Positions 1 to 7,317 of a stretch of DNA of 64,000 bases are shown here, one piece after another. This stretch comes from Bacillota bacterium (GTDB lineage: Bacteria > Bacillota > Clostridia > Lachnospirales > Lachnospiraceae). Location of the stretch: positions 62,001-126,000 of the forward strand of contig JAEZTJ010000068.1 in assembly GCA_023421505.1 (NCBI GenBank), given 5' to 3'. A program made the position numbers and the translations under genes. The stretch's first letter is position 1. Each line of letters starts with the position of its first letter. The notes beneath the pieces are model-generated. The model made no database searches, had not been told where the DNA came from, and was given only the letters and a program-made list of their open reading frames with translations.

Positions 1-158
1 GAGGGCATGGATAGGAGCAACAAGGAGATATATATTATTATTTATACAATATAATTCTATCTACATGTGAATTGTTTATAAAGATTGCGGTACCGATGAA
101 AATATCTAATAAAGGGGGTAAAGTGGGTAAGATTCTATTATCACACTAGCATATCATA

Positions 159-263
159 CCTATCCTTTGAATTAGTTTGTGCCTGCCCTTTGAATTAGTT
201 TGTGCCGAGGATTACGCATGCACAAACTTTCATGTGTGAATTATGCTTTTTAATAATTCACAC
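159..263 (-). repeat. Two-hairpin dispersed repeat, copy A
   Basis: Read on the minus strand this starts with a perfect 11-bp stem (GTGTGAATTAT / ATAATTCACAC, at 233-263), then a stem ending in GCACAAAC, then a tail CTAATTCAAAGGGCAGG that is duplicated as two 23-nt units. The same element occurs at 2160-2254 and three times at 60367-60675, and related parts occur upstream of several genes. No gene starts directly at its tail here. The function is unknown; a MITE-like or REP-like element is possible. Confidence 0.75.
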
Positions 264-504
264 TACCCCCCCTCTACCTTGTTGCTATGTAGTATAAAAA
301 TTCCGTCACCACGCAAGAACCACTGTTAACAAAATTTGCATCTGATTATCTACGTAAGTATGAAGATAGAGCAGATGTAGAAAAGTAAAATCTTATACGT
401 GAGAATAATCCTGATATACTTTTGAAGATGCTGAGAGATAAATGTGATGTGTTAAATTAACTTCTTATCTATCGACAAGGGAAATTCTGTTGTCCTCACT
501 CCTC
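264..504. other. Intergenic, weak relic of a coding sequence
   Basis: No intact gene is present. On the plus strand 305-388 and then 389-462 read as short protein-like stretches (LLTKFASDYLRKYEDRADVEK, then LIRENNPDILLKMLRDK) separated by a stop codon. They resemble a decayed small protein or the start of a transposase-type ORF, but I cannot name the family. Bases 1-158 show nothing recognisable. Confidence 0.2.
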
Positions 505-1380
505 CTATTGGGAGCGCATATTATGTATACCTGAAGCGATAGTTTTTTCAATCCAGTCATTAATAACAGTATACTCTTTCATCCTTCTCCAGAAAAGTTT
601 TGTAAGATTTGAATGAAGACCGCCTTTTATTATTAACAATTTTCCTAATCCACTATAAATTTCATTAATCTTATTCACAAATGACTCGGAATTAGTCGGT
701 TCTACTAACGGATCGCAATCTCCGTGTATACACAATATGGGAATATATGTATTTTGCTTCAAATATAGGTATGGGTTAGCCTTATTTCTATTTTCTTTTG
801 TCAACACAAAGTCACTTATAGTCTTGTTAATATATTCATTCTTACACTTGGTAAAATTAATAGGGCCACTGATACTTATTACGCCTTTAATTAACTCCTT
901 GCCTAATTCCATCTCGTCCAAAACATCACTGTAGGCGAGATATGCTGCTAGGTGTGCACCTGCAGACTGTCCAACAAGTATAACCTTATCGTAACAGGAT
1001 CCCTGTCCTTTTAGCCGTTTTATTCCTAATTTAAAAGCACTTACAGTATCCTCAATCTGTGCTGGAAAGGTATTCTTGGGAACCTTACGATAATCTGCAA
1101 CTATTGTGGTATAACCAAGACTGGCAAAAAAATATCCAACAAATCTGAATGCATTAGAGCTACCTTGCTTCCACCCACCGCCATGGTAAAAAAATATAGC
1201 AGCATTTTTTCTTTGACTGTGCCTAGGTTTGATTATTATGATATTTTGCTTCTTATCAGATCCATAATGATAAGTTTCCTTTTCATATTTATGATTACCT
1301 GATAAATTAGACATGAGAACCTTTGTAAGCAAATAAGGAATTGATATATACTCTCGAAATTTATAACTATTATTGGTCAT
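505..1380 (-). CDS. Alpha/beta hydrolase (esterase/lipase, HSL/BD-FAE-like)
   Basis: This is a 291-aa cytoplasmic serine hydrolase with no signal peptide. The oxyanion-hole motif HGGGW is at residues 66-70, the nucleophile elbow GQSAG has Ser139, the likely acid is Asp223 (HGDCDP) and the likely His is 256 (GGLHSN). The family hydrolyses short acyl or acetyl esters; on gene content a carbohydrate esterase is conceivable, but the substrate cannot be read. The ATG at 1380 is chosen because GGAGG lies 5 nt upstream; a TTG four codons earlier would overlap that Shine-Dalgarno sequence. It stands alone, facing away from the truncated TetR gene. Confidence 0.85.
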   Translation of the reverse strand: MTNNSYKFREYISIPYLLTKVLMSNLSGNHKYEKETYHYGSDKKQNIIIIKPRHSQRKNAAIFFYHGGGWKQGSSNAFRFVGYFFASLGYTTIVADYRKVPKNTFPAQIEDTVSAFKLGIKRLKGQGSCYDKVILVGQSAGAHLAAYLAYSDVLDEMELGKELIKGVISISGPINFTKCKNEYINKTISDFVLTKENRNKANPYLYLKQNTYIPILCIHGDCDPLVEPTNSESFVNKINEIYSGLGKLLIIKGGLHSNLTKLFWRRMKEYTVINDWIEKTIASGIHNMRSQ

Positions 1381-1830
1381 ACGCTCCTCCAAGATTTTTA
1401 CAATACTATTTCCCTATTATCATTCTTATTAAATATAATTACAAGATCTTAACGGAAAATTTGACTGTAATTTAAAAGTTTATAAATATCCGGTAGCTTT
1501 GTACATCATAGTAAGCACGACCTTATCCTTATAGTATGCTACCGTACGGAGACTTGTCACAATATATGAAATTATACTACAATTTCTAACTCAAAAGCTA
1601 GAGAGATTTACTAAAATTATTAAATACACCTAGGATTAAGAAGGATGCATAATGTTACCTAAGCAAAGATCAGATGGAAACTGTCAGCAGTCGGTCAGGT
1701 TGTTGCCTGCAAGGTATTTGATAGGCAATCGTGAATATGAACTGGTTATTTGGCTAAAAGGATTGCAACATTTAACCATGTAGGTTAGAATTAAGAAATA
1801 TAGGAAAAGCAGCTATTAAACTTATAGGCT
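1381..1830. other. Intergenic region without a supported gene
   Basis: It is AT-rich with many stops in all frames. A short protein-like stretch ending in VIWLKGLQHLTM lies near 1717-1783 on the plus strand, but it has no start signal or recognisable family. It probably represents decayed sequence, including the lost 5' part of the TetR gene that follows. Confidence 0.4.
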
Positions 1831-2160
1831 TTGAAACCGTATCGTAATGGCTATTATGGCTCAAGCAAATTAGAACAGCAATATCTTAAAACCATGTTAA
1901 AAAAAATGACATCTGTTTTGGAAGGAGCTGTGAAAGAAGCGCAAGAACAAGATATTATTCATACAGATTTCCCTAAAGAATGTATTGAAGCTATGCTGCT
2001 TATGGGACAAATGATGTTTGATTGTGATACCTTTATGTGGAGAGAAGAAGAATACCCAGTAAAGATTCAAGCATATTTAACTAATGCTGAGCGGATTTTC
2101 GGAACAAAAGAAGGAGAATTCCTTGTCTTTATGAAAATGTTTGAAAATGGAAAAGCATAG
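1831..2160 (+). pseudogene. TetR/AcrR regulator, C-terminal remnant
   Basis: About 109 codons match the ligand-binding/dimerisation half of TetR-type regulators (helices around LEQQYLKTMLKKM, IEAMLLMGQMMFD, ERIFG). The N-terminal helix-turn-helix that every member needs is absent: an in-frame TAG lies two codons before the first possible start (a TTG without Shine-Dalgarno). The stop codon abuts a two-hairpin repeat at 2160. I read this as a 5'-truncated, non-functional gene. Confidence 0.7.
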
Positions 2161-2254
2161 TGTGAATTATTGAAAAGCATAATTCACACTTAGAAGTTTG
2201 TGCCTGCGTAATCCTCGGCACAAACTAAATCAAAGGACAGGTATGGGCGTTAGT
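2160..2254 (+). repeat. Two-hairpin repeat, copy B, as leader of the AraC gene
   Basis: Hairpin 1 is 2160-2189 (11-bp perfect stem). Hairpin 2 is 2196-2225 (GTTTGTGCC / GGCACAAAC). The tail ends in GGGCGTTAGT directly before the ATG at 2255. The element is an inverted copy of the repeat at 159-263. Its 3' end supplies the ribosome-binding region of the regulator. It is also open in frame with that gene from a TTG at 2198, so automated gene calls may extend into it. Confidence 0.75.
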
Positions 2255-3016
2255 ATGAAAAATGAAATTAATATTTACAAACAAGGGAATGTGGAACTAT
2301 TATTCTGTAGCAGTACACATTCCTTTCCGCTTCACAGCCATGAGAGCTGGTGTATCGGAATGGTAACAGAAGGCGAGGTTTTATTCGGGATTCATGATGA
2401 AGAATGCCTTCTAAAACGAGGAATGTTATATGTGATTCCCTCGAATACGGGAGTCAGAATTATAGCGAAGAAGAAATATAAATATATTACAATTTGCTTA
2501 AAATCGGAACTGCGGGAATATTTTAATACTTGCGTTTTAGAGCATTATTTCATGCAGCTTCTGGATATAGATGGTTTTTTGAAGCCCTGTTATGGTTTTA
2601 TGTGGGACGGAGATGAAAATAAGTTAGCGAAAGAGATACTGGCGCTAATACAGCCGATACTCAAAAAAGAACAATATGATACTGGGCATTTAGTTTCTGA
2701 TGCAATACAGAGTGCTGCAGAATATATCAGAAAACTGAATGGAGAAAAATTTGATTTGAACAATATTGCGGCAGCGGTAAATTTATCAAAATATCATCTG
2801 GTGCGTCAGTTCAAAAAAGAAATGGGAGTTACTCCGAATCAGTACTATATACAGAATAAGTTAAGAATTGTCAAAGCTGAGCTTTTAGCGGAGCAGGCGG
2901 AAGCTGATATAGCTGCAGAGCTCAATTATGCGGATCAGAGTCATCTATGCAGGCAATTCAAGAAAATGATGGGCATCAGTCTTCAGGAATACAAAAGAAA
3001 TATACGAATAAAATAA
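2255..3016 (+). CDS. AraC family transcriptional regulator (cupin sensor)
   Basis: The protein is 253 aa. Residues about 15-85 form an AraC-type cupin with FPLHSHESW at the usual ligand pocket, and about 160-253 hold the two helix-turn-helix motifs (LNNIAAAVNLSKYHLVRQF, then ELNYADQSHLCRQFKKMMG). It binds DNA and responds to a small molecule. The start at 2255 is placed after the weak GGGCG ribosome site of the repeat tail; an alternative is the ATG at 2243 after AAAGGACAGG. The DUF6506 gene 100 bp downstream is the likely target or partner, because cupin-AraC regulators often activate the next gene. Confidence 0.85.
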   Translation: MKNEINIYKQGNVELLFCSSTHSFPLHSHESWCIGMVTEGEVLFGIHDEECLLKRGMLYVIPSNTGVRIIAKKKYKYITICLKSELREYFNTCVLEHYFMQLLDIDGFLKPCYGFMWDGDENKLAKEILALIQPILKKEQYDTGHLVSDAIQSAAEYIRKLNGEKFDLNNIAAAVNLSKYHLVRQFKKEMGVTPNQYYIQNKLRIVKAELLAEQAEADIAAELNYADQSHLCRQFKKMMGISLQEYKRNIRIK

Positions 3017-3116
3017 GCAATTTAGTTCAAGCTTTCTCTTAGGTGGGAAGTTATACTCCTCTCATAAGCAATGCAGAATTAAAATTTAATCGCATTGAAA
3101 GAAAAGAGGATAAATC

Positions 3117-3422
3117 ATGAAAGTAAAAGCAGCATTTATATTTGTAGCACCACAGACCGATGCAAGCGTGCATCAAGCAGTCATCGAAACACCAACACTT
3201 GACCTAAGGATTGTCGGAGTGGAAAACTATGAGCAAGGTATTCAGGCAGCAAAAGCATTAGTAGAGGAAGGAATCGAAGCAATTGAGCTATGTGCAGGAT
3301 TTGGAAACGAGGGAACGGCACTGATCAGTAAAACGGTTAGCGGGAAGGCACAGGTCGGTGTTGTAAGGTTTGATGCACATCCGGGATTTGGATTTAAAAG
3401 CGGTGATACTTTGTTTCAATAA
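3117..3422 (+). CDS. DUF6506 family protein
   Basis: This is a 101-aa soluble protein recognised as DUF6506 from the order AAFIFVAP, ETPTLDLRIVGV, EEGIEAIELCAGFGNEG and VGVVRFDAHPGFG. The fold looks like a small alpha/beta domain with a conserved ELCxGFGNEG loop. The biochemical role is unknown. GAAAAGAGG precedes the ATG. It follows an AraC regulator, suggesting inducible expression. Confidence 0.8.
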   Translation: MKVKAAFIFVAPQTDASVHQAVIETPTLDLRIVGVENYEQGIQAAKALVEEGIEAIELCAGFGNEGTALISKTVSGKAQVGVVRFDAHPGFGFKSGDTLFQ

Positions 3423-3630
3423 GAGTGTAAGAATAAATCATAGCTTCCCATTATTGTACCGGTTATGATTTTAATGAAGCGAAGAAGGATGAATAGAACG
3501 AATATATAATAAAGTCAGCTTGATATTAATCGTTAAATTAATTATATTCATTCGCTTTTTATTAGGGGATTGCAGCATCAGGTAATCCATAATTAATTTT
3601 AGGTATATTTTGTCTTAAGTGTATTAAATC

Positions 3631-3688
3631 AAGAGCGTGTCACAAACCAATCTTTATCAGTTGGGATGCGGCACGTTCTTTTATTTTT
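3631..3688 (+). terminator. Hairpin terminator after the AraC-DUF6506 pair
   Basis: AAGAGCGTGTC pairs (with GU) with GGCACGTTCTT across an inner CCAA/TTGG pair, followed by TTATTTTTT. It lies about 210 bp beyond the DUF6506 stop. Bases 3423-3630 and 3689-3852 hold no gene. Confidence 0.6.
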
Positions 3689-3852
3689 TGGTTCATTTTT
3701 GAAGTATCAGATAATTTAATATGCAAGATTTATTCAGATGACAGAGTGCATGCAGTAGTGCATCAATTTAATTTACCTCTGGATAGCAAAATACCTTTAC
3801 AGCTGTTATAATTTGGTAGTATTCTATGTTTTAGAGAGGAGGAGATGTTGTA

Positions 3853-4659
3853 TTGTTTAAAATAGGTGAATTTGCCTCACTCACAGGAATTAGTATTCAT
3901 ATGCTGCGTAACTATGATAAAATAGGTCTACTCATCCCAGATTATGTTGATCGCGTTAATAACTATCGTTTTTACAGCGAAAATCAGATCATAACAGCTA
4001 ACCAAATTCAAATACTGAAGGATTTGGGCTTTGGTTTAAAGGAAATCATGAATATAAATAAAAGCTCTGAAGATATACATCAATTATTAAAAAACAAGAT
4101 TGATGAAATGCACGAGGCTGCTAAACATATTGAGCAGCAAATTCAACGTATACGTCAGGCAGACAGAGACCTTGATCATTATAATGATTTGGTTTTTTCA
4201 GTAAAGATAACCTCTCTTGCTTCACGAAAGGTAGTAAGCTTACGAGAAAAAATAAGTAAATTTGAAGAAGAGGGCTTACTTTGGGTTAAGCTAGAGCAGG
4301 AATGTTCTGCAAATAATATAAGAACTTTAGATAATGAATATTCGTATGCGATTACTCACAGTGTTGATCTTGAGAATAATATAATTGATACAGAAGTTAT
4401 GATAGCTGTTAGTGAAATTATACCAATAAAATCACAACTGAAACTTTATAAAATCCCGGTTACAGAAGCGGCGGTTATAACAGCCAAAGGAATTTACAGT
4501 AAAATAAGTAATATAAGCTGCTACGTACATAATTATATCAAGCATATGGATTATGAGATAAGTGGAGCTCCGTTACGCAGGTATTTTTTATCACCGAGAA
4601 ATGGTGGTGATCCGCAAGATTATATAACAGAATATATTTTTCCATTGAAAAAGATTTGA
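3853..4659 (+). CDS. MerR family regulator with GyrI-like effector domain
   Basis: The protein is 268 aa. Residues 1-70 are the MerR winged helix (IGEFASLTGISIHMLRNYDK, then NNYRFYSENQI), 75-115 a dimerisation coiled coil, and about 120-268 a GyrI/BmrR-type effector-binding domain ending in YITEYIFPLKK. It starts at TTG with GGAGG upstream; the nearby ATG at 3845 is out of frame. Immediately after its stop lies a promoter with the over-long spacer typical of MerR control, leading into the BtrH-like gene, which is therefore the probable target. Confidence 0.85.
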   Translation: MFKIGEFASLTGISIHMLRNYDKIGLLIPDYVDRVNNYRFYSENQIITANQIQILKDLGFGLKEIMNINKSSEDIHQLLKNKIDEMHEAAKHIEQQIQRIRQADRDLDHYNDLVFSVKITSLASRKVVSLREKISKFEEEGLLWVKLEQECSANNIRTLDNEYSYAITHSVDLENNIIDTEVMIAVSEIIPIKSQLKLYKIPVTEAAVITAKGIYSKISNISCYVHNYIKHMDYEISGAPLRRYFLSPRNGGDPQDYITEYIFPLKKI

Positions 4660-4667
4660 AAAATCTC

Positions 4668-4698
4668 TTGACCCTCGTATCGTACGAGGGTTTATTCT
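4668..4698 (+). promoter_or_regulatory. MerR-type promoter/operator (19-bp spacer)
   Basis: A -35 TTGACC (4668-4673) and a -10 TATTCT (4693-4698) are separated by 19 bp instead of 17. A near-perfect palindrome (ACCCTCGTA-TCG-TACGAGGGT, 4671-4691) fills the spacer. This is the architecture MerR-family activators untwist. It could alternatively be read as a weak terminator hairpin of the merR gene. Confidence 0.75.
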
Positions 4699-4742
4699 AT
4701 TTTTACAAAATTAAGACAAACAAAAATGGAGGGAGATTTGTT

Positions 4743-5798
4743 ATGAAAAAGATAAATGAATTGAAGCATCATTTTGATGATTACGAATGTATGTGGAACG
4801 GAATTGAAGATTTATACATGAACAAAACGGGAGAAACCTTGCCGAAGCTTTTTTTCTTTGCCTTATCAGGCATCGGTTCCTTTTGTTATTTGCGAACTGA
4901 CAAAGCGGAGCTAAAAAGAATGGTAGCACTAGGAGATGGTAGGACAAAGAAGATGTATGAATTCTTAGCTCCAATTGTTGGTTTTGAGTATCAACATCAT
5001 GAATATAAGTACTTTGAACAAGCCTTAAAAAAAGCAAAATATGAGATTGATAACGGGTATCCGGTAGTTTTAGGCGCCCTGGATATGTACTATCTACCTT
5101 ATTACACAAAACTCTATCATAAGGAGCATATTCCCTTTCATTATGTGCTTATGGTTGGCTATAATGAGGAGGAGCAGAAAATCTACTTATATGATTGTGG
5201 ACGTACCGATCTAATGTCACTTTCCTATGATGAATTACAGGACTGCATGAATTGCAGTTATCCAGGGTTAAGTAGAAAAAATACAATATGTACGGTAAGA
5301 ATAAATGATTCAAAAAGCAAATATCAGATTGCAAAAGAAGCTATTGCAAAAAAAGGTGATTTATTTTTAAACCCACCCACTAATTTTTTAGGCTACAAGG
5401 GCTTTGAAAAATTCATCCGTGAGCTGCCAAAATGGAAAACAGAACTTAGCAAGGAGGATTATGACAAGATACTTACTAATATGGTAATGTTTTTCGGAAC
5501 AGTACCAACAATTCCTAATGCAATCAAAGGTATTTGTGAACCGGATGAGGTTGTGTTTAGGGGAGGGTTTGATAAAATAAGTCGTGTACTATCTTGTATG
5601 GGAACTGAATATAAGAATGACTGCTTTAAAGAAGCTGCAAAGATTTTTGAGGAAGGCTCTATTGTTATCGAAAAAATATCCGAGGTAATAATTACTTATT
5701 TGTCTGGGAAAATTGATCATACCAACCTGCTTCCAGAGTTGTTTGCTGATGTCCTTCAAAAGATGAAGACGGGATATATGGTACTTCTTCAACGATAA
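4743..5798 (+). CDS. BtrH N-terminal / DUF4872 domain protein
   Basis: The protein is 351 aa. Residues about 10-140 resemble the BtrH N-terminal domain (LPKLFFFALSGIGSFCY; then DMYYLPY and HIPFHYVLMVGYN, the papain-like His region), and about 150-345 resemble DUF4872. BtrH of butirosin biosynthesis transfers an acyl group from a carrier protein to an amine. Relatives in clostridia are mostly uncharacterised and may be acyltransferases or peptidase-like proteins. GGAGGGAG precedes the ATG at 4743; frame extension to 4656 would include the promoter. It is probably activated by the upstream MerR protein. Confidence 0.7.
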   Translation: MKKINELKHHFDDYECMWNGIEDLYMNKTGETLPKLFFFALSGIGSFCYLRTDKAELKRMVALGDGRTKKMYEFLAPIVGFEYQHHEYKYFEQALKKAKYEIDNGYPVVLGALDMYYLPYYTKLYHKEHIPFHYVLMVGYNEEEQKIYLYDCGRTDLMSLSYDELQDCMNCSYPGLSRKNTICTVRINDSKSKYQIAKEAIAKKGDLFLNPPTNFLGYKGFEKFIRELPKWKTELSKEDYDKILTNMVMFFGTVPTIPNAIKGICEPDEVVFRGGFDKISRVLSCMGTEYKNDCFKEAAKIFEEGSIVIEKISEVIITYLSGKIDHTNLLPELFADVLQKMKTGYMVLLQR

Positions 5799-5820
5799 AA
5801 TAAAGGAGATATAAGACATC

Positions 5821-6408
5821 TTATTGCCTTAGTTCTTTATCAAAGCTTTCAAAACAGCTGGTATCAGGGAGTGTTCGGTAACTCAACTGAATGATTCGCT
5901 CCATGGAAACACCATTTTGGTTAAAATACCATTTCTGATACATGGAAAGTAAGCCGGATATATAATACTCCATGAGCAAATTAATCTCAGCGTTGGTATA
6001 ATGTTCCGTGCGGAAGAAGTACTTTATCCATATAGGTTTTAGGTTTTCTACAACCTTATGTGTAAATTCTGTATCTCCGTGAGGGCCGAACAGGACTGCG
6101 ACATACTGATCGAGACGTGCCAGAATTCCAAAGATTGCTTGAAGCGCTTGCGAAGCATTTAAGTTACTTGCTTGCTCCAAAAAGTGGACCACGAATTCGT
6201 TGACCTCCTCCAAAAGCTGGTCTTCAAACTTATGCAGCATATCATAGACATCAATATAATACTGATAAAATGTACTGCGGTTGTACCCTGCTAAATTGCA
6301 GATATCTTTTACTGTTATTTTATCAATATTCTGCTTGGAATATAATATCCAAAATGCATCTTGTATGTTTTTCTTTGTCAGATCGGTTTGTTCTGGCCTT
6401 TTCCTCAT
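5821..6408 (-). CDS. TetR/AcrR family transcriptional regulator
   Basis: The protein is 195 aa. Residues 10-58 form the TetR helix-turn-helix (IQDAFWILYSKQNIDKITVK, then CNLAGYNRSTFYQYY), and the rest is an alpha-helical ligand domain. It is divergent from the ABC exporter genes at 6612, and the shared intergenic region contains two inverted repeats overlapping or flanking the exporter promoter. It therefore probably represses that exporter. It converges on the BtrH-like gene with only 22 bp between stops. Confidence 0.85.
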   Translation of the reverse strand: MRKRPEQTDLTKKNIQDAFWILYSKQNIDKITVKDICNLAGYNRSTFYQYYIDVYDMLHKFEDQLLEEVNEFVVHFLEQASNLNASQALQAIFGILARLDQYVAVLFGPHGDTEFTHKVVENLKPIWIKYFFRTEHYTNAEINLLMEYYISGLLSMYQKWYFNQNGVSMERIIQLSYRTLPDTSCFESFDKELRQ

Positions 6409-6473
6409 GATGCTCTCCTATACCTACTTTTTATCTATTAATTCTAACATAAGTATTACTACAAGACAACACG

Positions 6474-6540
6474 GTGTCGGATTAATCCAACACATTGCAG
6501 CTTTGTGTTGGTTGATAGCCTGCAGGTTATTTTTTATAAT
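6474..6540 (+). promoter_or_regulatory. ABC exporter promoter with putative TetR operators
   Basis: A promoter TTGATA (6512-6517), 17-bp spacer, TATAAT (6535-6540) points to the ABC genes. Just upstream is a 20-bp near-palindrome, GTGTCGGATTAATCCAACAC (6474-6493), and an overlapping inverted repeat CCAACAC/GTGTTGG (6487-6511) that touches the -35 box. These are good candidate operators for the divergent TetR regulator. The pairing is inferred. Confidence 0.65.
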
Positions 6541-6611
6541 ATAACCTATGTAATTGTGAAACGATATGGTTTCCCATTACTAATAAATATAACCTATCGG
6601 GAGATGATACA

Positions 6612-7313
6612 ATGGCATTTATTTCATTTGAAAATGTATATAAAGAATATGGCACAAGTAACAGTCTAGTACGGGCGTTGAACGATGCAAATTTCTCTGT
6701 GGAGCAGGGAGAACTGACAGTAATACTCGGTTCCTCTGGTGCAGGGAAAACTACAGCACTCAATATTCTGGGTGGTATGGACACCGTTACAAAAGGCAGG
6801 GTGATGTTTGATGGAAATGATATTACTCATTGGAACGAGGCACAGTTATGTCAATATCGCCGCACTGAAGTCGGATTTGTATTCCAGTTTTACAATCTGG
6901 TACCTAATCTGACGGCACTGGAAAATGTGGAGCTGGCAGCACAGATTTGCACAGATAGTTTAGACGCTGCCGAAATTTTGCATAATGTAGGACTTGGTGA
7001 TCGAATAACCAATTTCCCGGCTCAGCTTTCCGGCGGGGAACAACAGCGGGTTTCCATCGCAAGAGCGTTAGCTAAAAGGCCCAAGCTGCTGCTTTGCGAT
7101 GAACCCACAGGTGCACTGGACTATATGACAGGAAAACAGATTTTACATCTCTTACAGGATACCTGCCGCAGAGAAGGAATTACGGTTATTATTATCACTC
7201 ATAATAGTGCAATTGCACCTATGGCAGATAAAGTGATTCGGTTCAAGAGCGGCAAGATAGTGGAAATCAAGGTGAATCCCGAACCCGTGAATATTGAAGA
7301 GATTGAGTGGTAA
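6612..7313 (+). CDS. ABC transporter ATP-binding protein (LolD/MacB type)
   Basis: The protein is 233 aa. Walker A GSSGAGKTT is at 40-48, the Q-loop is in FVFQFYNL, the ABC signature LSGGEQQR at 139-146, Walker B with catalytic Glu in LLLCDEPTGALD, and the H-loop in IITH. It supplies ATPase activity to the FtsX-type permease encoded 4 bp downstream. Such pairs export peptides, antibiotics or lipoproteins, or act mechanically as MacB does. It probably forms an operon with the permease under TetR control. Confidence 0.9.
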   Translation: MAFISFENVYKEYGTSNSLVRALNDANFSVEQGELTVILGSSGAGKTTALNILGGMDTVTKGRVMFDGNDITHWNEAQLCQYRRTEVGFVFQFYNLVPNLTALENVELAAQICTDSLDAAEILHNVGLGDRITNFPAQLSGGEQQRVSIARALAKRPKLLLCDEPTGALDYMTGKQILHLLQDTCRREGITVIIITHNSAIAPMADKVIRFKSGKIVEIKVNPEPVNIEEIEW

Positions 7314-7317
7314 GGCT

